From NCBI GenBank assembly GCA_002449145.1, contig DKCG01000013.1, positions 1-28,169 on the forward strand: a DNA stretch of 28,169 nucleotides. The letters run 5' to 3'. This DNA comes from Christensenella sp. UBA6880. Its GTDB lineage: Bacteria; Bacillota; Clostridia; Christensenellales; CAG-917. The position numbers and the translations under genes were made by a program. Below are positions 6,870-14,676 of this stretch, one piece after another (position 1 is the first letter of the stretch; each line of letters begins with the position of its first letter). A model generated the notes under the pieces. It searched no databases, was not told where the DNA came from, and was given only the letters and a program-made list of their open reading frames with translations.

Positions 6870-6893
6870 TGTTCAGTGAGCAATCACTGAACA
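6870..6893 (-). terminator. Hairpin over the GH36 stop codon
   Basis: TGTTCAGTGA (6870-6879) and TCACTGAACA (6884-6893) form a perfect 10-bp stem with a GCAA loop. The right arm contains the stop codon and last codons of the GH36 gene. No run of T's follows on the minus strand, so it may be an mRNA-stabilising hairpin or a repeat remnant rather than a true terminator. Confidence 0.45.
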
Positions 6894-8569
6894 ATATAGT
6901 CGCCTGTTATTGCATCATAGACAAGCATTTTCGTTTTGCCGTCTTCAACGTACGTCACTTTGATGATTTCGGGCGCAATATGCTCTGCCGAAAGCACTTT
7001 CCCGTTGAATTTTTGATAGGATTCGACCAAAACAGCCATTTTTTCGCTGTCGTATTCGCCTATATCGTCGCTAACGAACAGCACGTCGCCGAATATGTGA
7101 TTGATTTTCGCAAGCAACTTCTTTTGGGTCCACGTGTAAACGGCAGGTTTCATACCGCCGTCGCGCAAGAAGAACACGTCGGGGTCGTTTGCGAAGATTC
7201 TTCCGTTCAAATGGCGACGATACACGCTGTTTTGCATCGAAATTTTGGTGGAAATAATCTCTTGATTCGTAACTTTGACGTAGAATTTTTCCTTGAACGT
7301 ATTTTCCGCGTCGCAACCTATGCGGCAAGCGTCCACTATGCCGAACGACGGCGCAAGCGGAACGCCGCAACCGAGAATAATATTATCTCTGCAACATTCG
7401 CGCAAGAAGTCCATAGCCTCGCACATAAGTTGACCGCGAGTTTTGCCGTTTCTGGGCTCTATAGCGGCGGCGTAGAGGAAGTCGAGTTTGACCATATCGA
7501 AGTGCCATTCGTCGAAAACTTTGTCGAAAAACGCTTTGATATACGCCCTAACTTCTTCTTTTTCAAAGTCGAGCGCATAGAATCCGCCCCATGCGATACC
7601 GCTCGGAATAGGTCTGCCCTTCTTGTTTCGTATGAGCCAATCGGGGTGATTCTTTATCACGTTTGCGCCGAACTGCGCGGCAAACGGCGCGTACCAAAGC
7701 CCCGCTTTGTAGCCGTGCGAGTGGATTTTGTCCACGATAGGCGCAAGACCGTCGGGGAATTTTTGCAAATCCAAATCCCAATCGCCCACTTTCGTTTCGT
7801 ATCCGTCGTCGATTTGGAAGATATTTGCGATGTTTCCGACGTGCGCAAGTCCTTCGAGGTCGCGCAAAATTATGTCTTTGTTTATGTTTTGATAGTAGTT
7901 ATACCACGAGGTATAGCCTGCAAGGTGGTCCACTCTGCCCGTGCGTTTTTGCGGATATTCGGCAAAGTATGCGTCGAAAACCTCGTCGTACGTTCCGTGA
8001 ACGTGCATAAGGTCGAACAACTCGTATTCGTCCTCTATTGACAGGCCTTCAACGTCCTTTTGCACGGCAAAGACGTTCTCTTTCATATCAGCATAGAAAA
8101 TCGTGTAGCCGGTGCGCTCGTTGAGCGAGCCGACGAATTCCGCTTTGTCGTCCTTGCGGAAGTAGGTGTACGAAAAGCCGTGATACAAATCCTTTCCGTA
8201 CTCTGTGAACGCATAATCGCCCGACGCACCCGAAAATTTCCTTACGATAGGCAGTTTCGAGAGCGAGCGCAGTCCGTACTGAACGTCGTTTCTCTTATAC
8301 TCTCTCGTCGCCGTCCAAGATTGAAAACCGTTTGCGAAAAATCTTTCGTTGTTTTCAAAATAGCGGTCATATATGAGTTCGGCAAGCGTAAGTTCGACTT
8401 TCGCATTTGCCGAAACTTTGATTCTGACGTGCGTTTCGTCGCCGTCGTCAACGATGTGCAAATTCTCGCCGTCGTATCCGTTTTTGACGAGAGCGTACTC
8501 GACGGATTCCTCTTTGATTTTACCGCCGATTTTGTACTCGATTTTGAGCGTATACTCTTTTAGGTTCAT
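6884..8569 (-). CDS. GH36-type alpha-galactosidase-like glycoside hydrolase
   Basis: A 561-residue enzyme of the GH36/clan GH-D type, expected to release alpha-linked sugars (galactose is the usual one) from oligosaccharides. An N-terminal beta-rich domain (about 1-200) precedes the TIM barrel (about 215-480). Barrel landmarks are GYTSWYNYY (218-226), QIDDGY (252-257), GLWYAPF (290-296), the nucleophile strand VKLDFLY (Asp363) and the acid/base region CRIGCDAE (Asp420). A beta-sheet domain closes the protein. No signal peptide is present, so it should act on imported sugars. GGGGGAAG precedes the ATG, and a TTTACA-17-TATAAT promoter lies upstream. It is a single-gene unit with no sugar transporter nearby, so the substrate remains open. 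Confidence 0.88.
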   Translation of the reverse strand: MNLKEYTLKIEYKIGGKIKEESVEYALVKNGYDGENLHIVDDGDETHVRIKVSANAKVELTLAELIYDRYFENNERFFANGFQSWTATREYKRNDVQYGLRSLSKLPIVRKFSGASGDYAFTEYGKDLYHGFSYTYFRKDDKAEFVGSLNERTGYTIFYADMKENVFAVQKDVEGLSIEDEYELFDLMHVHGTYDEVFDAYFAEYPQKRTGRVDHLAGYTSWYNYYQNINKDIILRDLEGLAHVGNIANIFQIDDGYETKVGDWDLDLQKFPDGLAPIVDKIHSHGYKAGLWYAPFAAQFGANVIKNHPDWLIRNKKGRPIPSGIAWGGFYALDFEKEEVRAYIKAFFDKVFDEWHFDMVKLDFLYAAAIEPRNGKTRGQLMCEAMDFLRECCRDNIILGCGVPLAPSFGIVDACRIGCDAENTFKEKFYVKVTNQEIISTKISMQNSVYRRHLNGRIFANDPDVFFLRDGGMKPAVYTWTQKKLLAKINHIFGDVLFVSDDIGEYDSEKMAVLVESYQKFNGKVLSAEHIAPEIIKVTYVEDGKTKMLVYDAITGDYIVQ

Positions 8570-8602
8570 AACTTCCCCCGAAATATAAACATAGGATAAT
8601 TT

Positions 8603-8631
8603 ATTATATCAGTAAAAAAGCGAATTGTAAA
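8603..8631 (-). promoter_or_regulatory. Promoter of the GH36 gene
   Basis: On the minus strand TTTACA (8631-8626) and TATAAT (8608-8603) are 17 bp apart. The predicted start is near 8596, leaving a leader of about 27 bases with a GGGGGAAG ribosome binding site. No catabolite-repression operator is obvious. Confidence 0.8.
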
Positions 8632-8747
8632 TAGCAAATATGCGGAAAACGCCACAATTAAACTATCAATCGTCCCCATTGCCGACTTTAAGGACAAAAG
8701 CACGAAACGATACGCAACGAATCGCTTTCACAATCCCGAAAAACACG

Positions 8748-8776
8748 AAAAAACCGCAACGTAAAGCGCGGTTTTT
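8748..8776 (-). terminator. Intrinsic terminator after ssb
   Basis: AAAAACCGC (8749-8757) and GCGGTTTTT (8768-8776) pair around a 10-base loop, with T's at the exit on either strand. On the minus strand it lies about 110 bases past the ssb stop and closes the deacetylase-ssb unit. Confidence 0.75.
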
Positions 8777-8855
8777 CGCAGTTTGTTTATATTCTTTAAT
8801 GCAATCGATTTGCTCGATTATTCTCTTTTTCGGTCGCTATCGATTGTCTTTAAGC

Positions 8856-8897
8856 CGTCAAAGAATAGTTTTCGACCGCCAAAGATTAGTTTTCGAC
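8856..8897 (-). repeat. 21-bp tandem duplication across the ssb stop codon
   Basis: Copy 1 (8877-8897) contains the last three codons and the TAA stop of ssb. Copy 2 (8856-8876) follows directly, in frame, with 19 of 21 bases identical. The stop has become TAT in copy 2, and another in-frame TAA follows shortly after. Confidence 0.85.
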
Positions 8898-9512
8898 TTC
8901 TTTTTCTTGCTCGAATTTCGTTATGGACACCTCGTACGCGACCCTTTCTTCGACGCTTCCGTCGTCAAGTGCCTTTTGGTAAACTCTTGACTGTATGCGC
9001 CCCATGAGATGTATTTTTTCGCCCACTCGGAACATAGACGCATAGCGCGCGTTTCTTCCCCACGCGATTGCGGGGATATAGTCGGATTTGTTGTACGCTC
9101 TGTTCACCGCAATGAGCAAATCCGCGATTTCTCGCTTGAAAGGCGTTGTGCGGTACACGGGTTGCTTGCAAACGTAACCTTCTATTTCTATGACGTTGGG
9201 CGCGTTGTCGTCGCACTCGCAAAGTTCCCTAACAAACACCCGAAGCACAAGTTTGCTCTTGCCGTCAACAATCTTGTTGTAACTTCTGAATTGTCCGATT
9301 AACCCGATTAGATTGCCGATTTCAAACGAGCCGCCTTCCATAAGTCTGTCGCTTATCGTGATGGGTATTACGTCGTTTTGTCCCGACAATCTTGCAACCG
9401 AAACCGTCATATCGTAAAACTTTTCGCCCATAATTTCGTGAGAAAATTCAGGCTCGCTCGCAATTTGCCCCGAAAGGTAAACTTGATTGTTTTGCATTTG
9501 TTCGTAACTCAT
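8886..9512 (-). CDS. ssb: Single-stranded DNA-binding protein with two OB-like domains
   Basis: A 208-residue protein with two SSB-like OB-fold halves. The first covers about 8-100 (NNQVYLSGQIASEPEFSHE, then VIPITISDRL). The second covers about 105-200 (NVIEIEGYVCKQPVYRTT, IADLLIAVNRAY, YIPAIAWGRNARYASMF, GEKIHLMGRIQSR). The second half is the closer match to classical SSB. It lacks the acidic DDDIPF-like tip that recruits repair proteins; it ends EQEKEVEN. This suggests a specialised SSB or recombination accessory rather than the replicative one. GGAGG precedes the ATG. It is 16 bp from the deacetylase stop, so the two are probably cotranscribed. Confidence 0.8.
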   Translation of the reverse strand: MSYEQMQNNQVYLSGQIASEPEFSHEIMGEKFYDMTVSVARLSGQNDVIPITISDRLMEGGSFEIGNLIGLIGQFRSYNKIVDGKSKLVLRVFVRELCECDDNAPNVIEIEGYVCKQPVYRTTPFKREIADLLIAVNRAYNKSDYIPAIAWGRNARYASMFRVGEKIHLMGRIQSRVYQKALDDGSVEERVAYEVSITKFEQEKEVEN

Positions 9513-9528
9513 AAATCCTCCTGTACGT

Positions 9529-10293
9529 CTATGCGTTTCTGTGTTGTATTCCGTTTGAATCTATCGTGTAGCCCTCTGTCAGCACGAGGTCGGCGATTGT
9601 CACGAACTCGAATCCTTGCGCTCTCAAAGCGGTCAAAACCATAGGCAACGCGTCGAGAACGTGGTCGCTGTTGTTGTGAAAAAGCACTATATCGCCACTC
9701 TTTACCTTGGGCACTACCCTGTCGTATATCTGCTTTGCCGACAAACCTTTCCAGTCGAGCGAATCGATTGACCATTGCACACCCACCATATTCAAGCCTT
9801 CCAGCGAAGTCATAAGTTTGTTGTCGTAGTCGCCGAACGGCGCGCGAAAATACTTCGGCTTCTTGCCCGTCAAATCGAATACTCTGTCGTTGACGTATTC
9901 AATCTCGTTTTCTATCTCGTTTTCACTGAGTTTCGGCATATTAAGGTGATTGCGAGAGTGGTTTCCTATCTCGAATCCTGCTTCCGCAATGGCTTTGGTT
10001 TCCTTTTCGTACTTGTCTATCCAAAATCCGACGAGGAAAAACGTACCTTTTGCGTTATACTCGCTCATTATATCGAGAATACCTTGCGTTTTATCCGCGC
10101 CCCACGCCGCGTCAAACGTGAGCGCAATCACTTTTTTGTCGGTATCCACGCCGTACACTGGCACTTTTCTCGTGCTTTTGCAAAAGTACACGCCTGCGCT
10201 GTTCGTCACGCCGACGGAAGCCGTCAACACCGCAAACGCGATAATCAGCGACGCCGCCGCGACTATACTTGCTTTTTTGACCGTAACAATCAT
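9529..10293 (-). CDS. PdaB-like polysaccharide deacetylase
   Basis: A 254-residue NodB-fold carbohydrate esterase (CE4) anchored by one N-terminal membrane segment (about 8-30) and facing outward. The motifs in order are TFDAAWG (59-65), HSRNH (metal His112 and His116), RAPFGDY, WSIDSLDW and DIVLFHN. The first motif has Ala where classical TFDD enzymes have the second Asp. The RKVPVYGVDTDKKVIALTFDAAW stretch as a whole resembles the PdaB sporulation-cortex group. The expected role is deacetylation of peptidoglycan or another glycan. I chose the ATG at 10293 because GGGAG sits just upstream; an upstream in-frame start at 10329 has no such site. Confidence 0.85.
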   Translation of the reverse strand: MIVTVKKASIVAAASLIIAFAVLTASVGVTNSAGVYFCKSTRKVPVYGVDTDKKVIALTFDAAWGADKTQGILDIMSEYNAKGTFFLVGFWIDKYEKETKAIAEAGFEIGNHSRNHLNMPKLSENEIENEIEYVNDRVFDLTGKKPKYFRAPFGDYDNKLMTSLEGLNMVGVQWSIDSLDWKGLSAKQIYDRVVPKVKSGDIVLFHNNSDHVLDALPMVLTALRAQGFEFVTIADLVLTEGYTIDSNGIQHRNA

Positions 10294-10481
10294 CGAACAC
10301 TCCCGATTATATGCTCGGCGCAGGTGCAAAATTGAAGAAATTATGTCGCCAAAAGTCGATTTTTCTTCTTTTTCGTTTAATTCCTTCCCTCACGCCTACG
10401 ATAAATCTATTTTGCGGCAAATCGAATTAGAACACGCACTATGAAAAACGTTTAATACTGCCCTCATTTCGGGCATTTGTT

Positions 10482-10510
10482 TTGACAAGCGCAATAGGCG
10501 GTAGTATAAT
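10482..10510 (+). promoter_or_regulatory. Promoter with the start codon at the predicted +1
   Basis: TTGACA (10482-10487) and TATAAT (10505-10510) are exact consensus boxes 17 bp apart. The ATG begins at 10518, seven bases after the -10 box. The transcript should therefore begin at or within a base or two of the start codon. A small GCCC/GGGC hairpin (10459-10475) lies just before the -35 box. Confidence 0.85.
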
Positions 10511-10517
10511 AAGCGAT

Positions 10518-11417
10518 ATGAAACGAATAGCAACCAAGAAAAACGGATTTTGGAAACGCGTGGGTATCAACATACCTTTCGTTTTGATGATCGCGGCAAT
10601 GGTCGCGCTGTTTTCGGGTTGCCTTCTTATGTGGTTTTACGCAATAGCGTCGATTTTCGCGTTCAAGAGTTCTATGATTTTCCTCATTCTCGCGGGCGCG
10701 GGTACGCTTTGTTTGGGTTTGGGACTTGCCCTAATCCCCGCATACCGCAAGTATTACGAGTTTTACGACAAAAAAATGGGTTGGGAATACCCCGACAAAC
10801 CTAAAAAAGAGGAAAAAACCACCGTCAACGACGGCAAAAAATCGTTTAAGGACTATCTTACGCTTCCCAATATCTCGCTTGCGATAATCGCACTCGGCGC
10901 GGTTTTCACGATAATATCCGCCGCTTTGGGTTGCATAAACCGCGAAACGTGGGTCAACGACACTGCCTCGTTTATGAAAGAAAGCGGATATATGACCGAG
11001 CCGACGCACGTCATCAATCTCAAAGACCCCATTCAAGGTCAGAACGCAGGCGATAGCGAAATCAAAACAATCAATATCGATTTCAAGGACAAACAAGCGG
11101 TGATAGTTTACGTCGGCACGGAATCCCCCGACAAACTCGGCTTCGTCACTTACGACTACTATATTAAGTACGAAAATCAAGTGGTAAAAACTCGCACCAA
11201 AGACGGCGTTATCACTCTTTCGGAATCCCCCGCCCCAAAGCGTGACGACACGACGCTAAAAAAACTTTTCTTCTTTATGTTCAAGGACTTCGACGTTGAA
11301 AAGCAAGTGATAATCTATCTTCCCGAAGATACGCGCGAGGGCACCAACGCAATCGAAATCATCGGCGAAAACGTCATTTACGCAAAGCCTACCGCTTCGA
11401 CGGGCGAGCAAGAATAA
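10518..11417 (+). CDS. Unknown membrane protein, probably leaderless mRNA
   Basis: I do not recognise this 299-residue protein. It begins with basic residues (MKRIATKKNGFWKR) and has two hydrophobic segments close together (about 18-40 and 45-65). A charged loop rich in Lys and Glu (about 75-110) follows, then a third membrane segment (about 118-140). The remaining ~160 residues form a mainly beta, extracytoplasmic-looking domain ending in TGEQE. A longer frame opens at 10482, but that would place the start inside the -35 box, so 10518 is the better start. No ribosome binding site is present. The gene is a single plus-strand unit between two minus-strand operons. Confidence 0.75.
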   Translation: MKRIATKKNGFWKRVGINIPFVLMIAAMVALFSGCLLMWFYAIASIFAFKSSMIFLILAGAGTLCLGLGLALIPAYRKYYEFYDKKMGWEYPDKPKKEEKTTVNDGKKSFKDYLTLPNISLAIIALGAVFTIISAALGCINRETWVNDTASFMKESGYMTEPTHVINLKDPIQGQNAGDSEIKTINIDFKDKQAVIVYVGTESPDKLGFVTYDYYIKYENQVVKTRTKDGVITLSESPAPKRDDTTLKKLFFFMFKDFDVEKQVIIYLPEDTREGTNAIEIIGENVIYAKPTASTGEQE

Positions 11418-11554
11418 ATTTTAGGATACAAACACCGCAACCGTCTCGATCTATCGCTACTCATTCTCATCTTTAACAAATAATTTTATGCATTTTTGAA
11501 GAACAAAGTAGTCGCCGCAAGCGGAAAACTCACCGATAAATCATACAAAACCGC

Positions 11555-12676
11555 CTATTTGACAAGTTTCGAGCCGCCCGTGAAATTTTTAAGCACGTCG
11601 GATTTGAAAACGCTCGGTTTTATCGCTTTGGATTTTCTCAAAATCGCGTCCTCGATTATATCGCTAATCAGATTTTGGAAACTCACCCCAACACCTTTGA
11701 ACAGATAGAACGCCATAGACCCCGGGATGGTGTTTATCTCGTTGACGTACGCCTTGTTTCGCTTCGTATCCACGAGATAATCCACCCTCACGACGCCCGA
11801 AAGTCCGAGTTCTTCGTAAAGTCGTTTGGTGTTTGCTTTCACGATAAGTTCCAAAGACCCGATTTTTGCAGGCACAATATGCTCGCACGCACTCATTTTT
11901 CCACCCGAATACTTGTCCGAAAACGTGAGAAAATCGCTTGCGCAGCACGGCTGTTCGGTGTCGGAAATCACGATTTGCCCGTCTTTTGAGTATGCGGCGC
12001 AGTTGACCTCGACAAAATCGTCGAGTTTGTGTTCTACGACGATTTTCTTATCGAATTTTGCCGCAACTTGCAGCGCAAAATCGAGTTCTTCTCTGCATTT
12101 TGCGACTTCTATGCCGATACTGCTTCCTTGGCACGCCGGCTTGACTATAACGGGATAATCTATAAGTTCCTCTATGCGCGAAATCGTCTTGTCTTTGTCG
12201 CTTTCAAATTCGTCTTTCGATACGACTTCGTAAGGAAGCACGTTCAAGAGCAGACTTTCAAACAACCTCTTTGACATCGCCTTGTCCATACAGCAAGCGG
12301 AAGCAAGAGTATCCGAGCAAGTCACGGCAACGGAATTGAACTCGAACAACGCTTGAAGTATACCATTTTCACCCTCGCCGCCGTGACAGCAAAAAAGTGC
12401 GACGTCGGGTTTGAACGCCTTTTGCAGTTTGTTTTTTTTGAGAGTGTAAAACTCGCCTTTTATCAAAAACGCTTTCTTGTGAGCAAGAGGGGCGAAGGGC
12501 GCGAAGCATTTTATCGAGTCGAGTTTGCCGATATAAAAATCCCCTTCGTACGCAAATATAGGTTCGACGTCATATCTCGATTTGTCGATATTGTTGAGAG
12601 TTTGCATTGCGGTTATAACGGAAATATCTCTTTCAAACGACCGTGCGCCAAACACGAGCGCGACTTTCTTTTTCAT
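11555..12676 (-). CDS. ddl: D-alanine--D-alanine ligase
   Basis: A 373-residue ATP-grasp ligase that joins two D-alanines for peptidoglycan precursor synthesis in the cytoplasm. The N-terminal substrate loop is GARSFERDISV (10-20). HGGEGENG is at 98-105, the ATP-grasp lysine segment VKPACQGSSIGI at 178-189, and the metal-binding VNEINTIPGS at 311-320. The usual EVNTIPG is EINTIPG here, a mild change. GAGGTG precedes the ATG. It lies after murF on the same strand, so the genes for consecutive steps are adjacent. A terminator (12735-12762) sits between them, implying a separate promoter that I could not place with confidence. Confidence 0.93.
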   Translation of the reverse strand: MKKKVALVFGARSFERDISVITAMQTLNNIDKSRYDVEPIFAYEGDFYIGKLDSIKCFAPFAPLAHKKAFLIKGEFYTLKKNKLQKAFKPDVALFCCHGGEGENGILQALFEFNSVAVTCSDTLASACCMDKAMSKRLFESLLLNVLPYEVVSKDEFESDKDKTISRIEELIDYPVIVKPACQGSSIGIEVAKCREELDFALQVAAKFDKKIVVEHKLDDFVEVNCAAYSKDGQIVISDTEQPCCASDFLTFSDKYSGGKMSACEHIVPAKIGSLELIVKANTKRLYEELGLSGVVRVDYLVDTKRNKAYVNEINTIPGSMAFYLFKGVGVSFQNLISDIIEDAILRKSKAIKPSVFKSDVLKNFTGGSKLVK

Positions 12677-12734
12677 ACTTTTTCACCTCGCAAAAATTTG
12701 TCCTTCCATAATATGACACACCCTAAACGAAAGT

Positions 12735-12762
12735 GAAAAAACGCCGCGAAAATCGCGGCGCA
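12735..12762 (-). terminator. Intrinsic terminator after murF
   Basis: CGCCGCGA (12742-12749) and TCGCGGCG (12753-12760) form a GC-rich stem. The minus strand continues into a run of T's (12741-12736), so it terminates transcription coming from murF. Confidence 0.9.
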
Positions 12763-12823
12763 TAATCTAATTTTGTCAAAATCGACGTTTTGAGCAAATC
12801 ATACATTTTGTATGTTATTTCAA

Positions 12824-12896
12824 CAAAAGTATTCTATTAAAACGGTATTTTTAGAACAAACAGTTATCGATTTTGCGGTTTTTAATAGTACTTTTG
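12824..12896. repeat. 73-bp imperfect inverted repeat downstream of murF
   Basis: 12824-12842 pairs with 12880-12896 over 17 base pairs, with one 2-base bulge. The outer ends are CAAAAGTA and TACTTTTG. It lies just past the murF stop and before the murF terminator. It could be a short mobile remnant or an mRNA 3' structure. A smaller CATAC/GTATG hairpin lies nearby at about 12800-12814. Confidence 0.5.
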
Positions 12897-12907
12897 CGCA
12901 AAACGCC

Positions 12908-14506
12908 CTATTTTAGGTCGTCGTATATGTCGGGCAAGTCGTTAAGAATCAGCAGCGTATCGCCGAGTTTCAGCGTGTTTACAAAGTCCTTTTCGCAAGC
13001 GGCAAGCGAGTCGTATCTCTTGATTTCGCCGCCGAATTCACTCTCTTTTAGCGCGCGCAAAATGGGTTCGGTACGTTCGTTACAGATAAGCAAAACAACG
13101 TCGGCAACGTCTGCGATTCGTTTGCCGAGCAAACGATTTTCTTCGACTTCCCTGCTTCCGAGTTCCACGAGTCCGGGCGTCACGACCACCTTTCTCGTGT
13201 TGAACATAGCAAGGGTCATAAGCGCAAATTTTGCGCCATCGGGATTCGAGTTGAAACTGTCGTCGATGACGTTCACGCCGTTGCCTTTGATGAGTTGTTG
13301 ACGGTGAGCGACGGGTTCGAGATTCTCGATTGCGTTCAGAATGAACGGCATTTCCACGCCGAGTTTGTACGCCATTGCGACGGCAAGCATAATATTCTGC
13401 ACGTTGTGGATTCCGAGAATTCTTGTGCGAGCGTGATAAACGTCTTCCCCTATCACGATGTCAAACTCGCTTCCGTTTTCGCTCACGCAAATATCGGTTG
13501 CATAAATATCCGCGTTTTCGTCGATTCCCGCATAAATGGTTTCGGGTATGATTTTCTTTGAAAGAAGCATGCTTTCGGTTATGTTTTTAAGTTCGGAATT
13601 TATCACGCACACGCCGTCGCCGACGTCGAGAATACGGCATTTTTCCCGCTTTATATTCTCTTGCGTTTTGAAAGTTTTGAGGTGTTGATCGTTGATTCCC
13701 GTCAAAATCGTATACGTCGGTTTGACGATTTTCATCAACTTTTTGACATCGCCGACCCTTCTCGCGCCAAATTCCGCAACGAACACTTCGTGCGTAGAAT
13801 CGAGCGAATTGACGGTTTTTGCAATTCCCATAGGCGTGTTGTAACTTTGCGGCGTGGTCAAAACGTTGTATTTTTGCGCCAGTATCGCGCTCAAAAAGTT
13901 TTTCACCGACGTTTTGCCGTAACTGCCCGTGATTGCGATTTTTATCAAATCTGCCCTATCGAGGCGTTTTTCGGCTCTTTTTTCGTATCGCAAATTGTTC
14001 AACTTCTCGAATATGTTGACAACCGACGTAACGATTATGAAAAACAGCGGATATACGAGCGGAAACGCAAAGAAAACGAGATACCGCATGTATTCGTCCG
14101 CAAGGTGCTTCGTCGCAATAGCGAGCGCAACGCACACAATCGCCGTAGATGCGGTCGTATTTGTAAAAAGACAGCGCACCGCGCGTTTCGTATAGCGCAA
14201 CGGCTTTTTGCGGTCGGGCAAGTCTTCCATAAAGTACATTGCAAACTCGGTTATGAAAAAGAACAGCGCGATAAGGAATCCCCAGAACGCTTTTGCGTTC
14301 AACAGCCAAAACGCAACCCATATTCCGCAAAATATCGTCACGGTTATGACGTCGAGAAGATAAACGAACCTCAAACGCTTGTTTTTGAATATCTCACTCA
14401 CACGATAGTTGTCGTTTTGAATGGCATACAAGTACGGTCTCGTCATAAAAAAACTGTCGATAATCAACAAAAGGATATAAAACCAGTCGCCTCGCACAAG
14501 CGTCAT
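12908..14506 (-). CDS. murF: Membrane-anchored MurF-type Mur ligase
   Basis: A 532-residue protein that should add D-Ala-D-Ala to the UDP-MurNAc-tripeptide using ATP. The first ~165 residues contain about five hydrophobic segments in place of the usual soluble UDP-binding domain. The Mur ligase core follows, with P-loop ITGSYGKTSVKN (192-203), SYNTPMGIAKT, FGARRVGDVKKL, the ligand motif SFNSNPDGAK and a C-terminal domain with TPGLVELGSREVEEN. Those motifs favour MurF over MurC/D/E, as does ddl next door. I chose the ATG at 14506 because GAGGTG lies four bases upstream; a GTG two codons earlier overlaps that site. The missing substrate domain is the main doubt about its exact activity. Confidence 0.85.
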   Translation of the reverse strand: MTLVRGDWFYILLLIIDSFFMTRPYLYAIQNDNYRVSEIFKNKRLRFVYLLDVITVTIFCGIWVAFWLLNAKAFWGFLIALFFFITEFAMYFMEDLPDRKKPLRYTKRAVRCLFTNTTASTAIVCVALAIATKHLADEYMRYLVFFAFPLVYPLFFIIVTSVVNIFEKLNNLRYEKRAEKRLDRADLIKIAITGSYGKTSVKNFLSAILAQKYNVLTTPQSYNTPMGIAKTVNSLDSTHEVFVAEFGARRVGDVKKLMKIVKPTYTILTGINDQHLKTFKTQENIKREKCRILDVGDGVCVINSELKNITESMLLSKKIIPETIYAGIDENADIYATDICVSENGSEFDIVIGEDVYHARTRILGIHNVQNIMLAVAMAYKLGVEMPFILNAIENLEPVAHRQQLIKGNGVNVIDDSFNSNPDGAKFALMTLAMFNTRKVVVTPGLVELGSREVEENRLLGKRIADVADVVLLICNERTEPILRALKESEFGGEIKRYDSLAACEKDFVNTLKLGDTLLILNDLPDIYDDLK

Positions 14507-14676
14507 ACACACCTCGCTTTTTTCGTATCAAGATATGTCTTGCCCGCTTTTTGTGTGATAGAACGGAAAAATCCCACTAAACAGACGATTTTTTATTTCA
14601 AAAATGTTTCGTGAAACATACGAAAAATTCAGGACAAAGGATTTTGGGAAAATTAAGAAGTTTTCAAGAGGCGATT

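Larger units (their letters stand above)
6524..6883. other. Intergenic region between the GH36 gene and yggS
   Basis: These 360 bp hold no supported gene. From left to right they hold hairpin array 2, the MITE-like element, a second copy of the array centre motif (about 6735-6753), a GCGTGC/GCACGC hairpin, about 90 bp with nothing recognisable, and the hairpin at 6870-6893 that covers the GH36 stop codon. Confidence 0.65.
8570..8885. other. Intergenic region between ssb and the GH36 gene
   Basis: No gene is supported in these 316 bp. They contain the GH36 promoter (8603-8631), about 110 bp without recognisable content, the ssb-side terminator (8748-8776), and the non-coding copy of a 21-bp tandem duplication (8856-8876). 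Confidence 0.7.

Noticed and set aside
6755..8041. Long plus-strand open frame (428 codons) opposite the GH36 gene
   Set aside because: It is the mirror of a well-supported enzyme, has no ribosome binding site, and reads as a Val/Phe/Arg-rich sequence without family motifs. The same applies to the long plus-strand frames at 4550-5632, 13661-14614 and 18584-19567.
10459..10475. GCCC/GGGC hairpin before the 10482 promoter as a terminator
   Set aside because: The stem is only five pairs and the T-run is interrupted (ATTTGTTTT). It may be incidental or an operator, so I did not list it separately.
14604..14617. TGTTTCGTGAAACA, close to the chromosome-partition site parS
   Set aside because: The parS consensus is 16 bp (TGTTTCACGTGAAACA). 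This lacks the central AC, which would shift the two half-sites, and no parA/parB genes or other sites are nearby.
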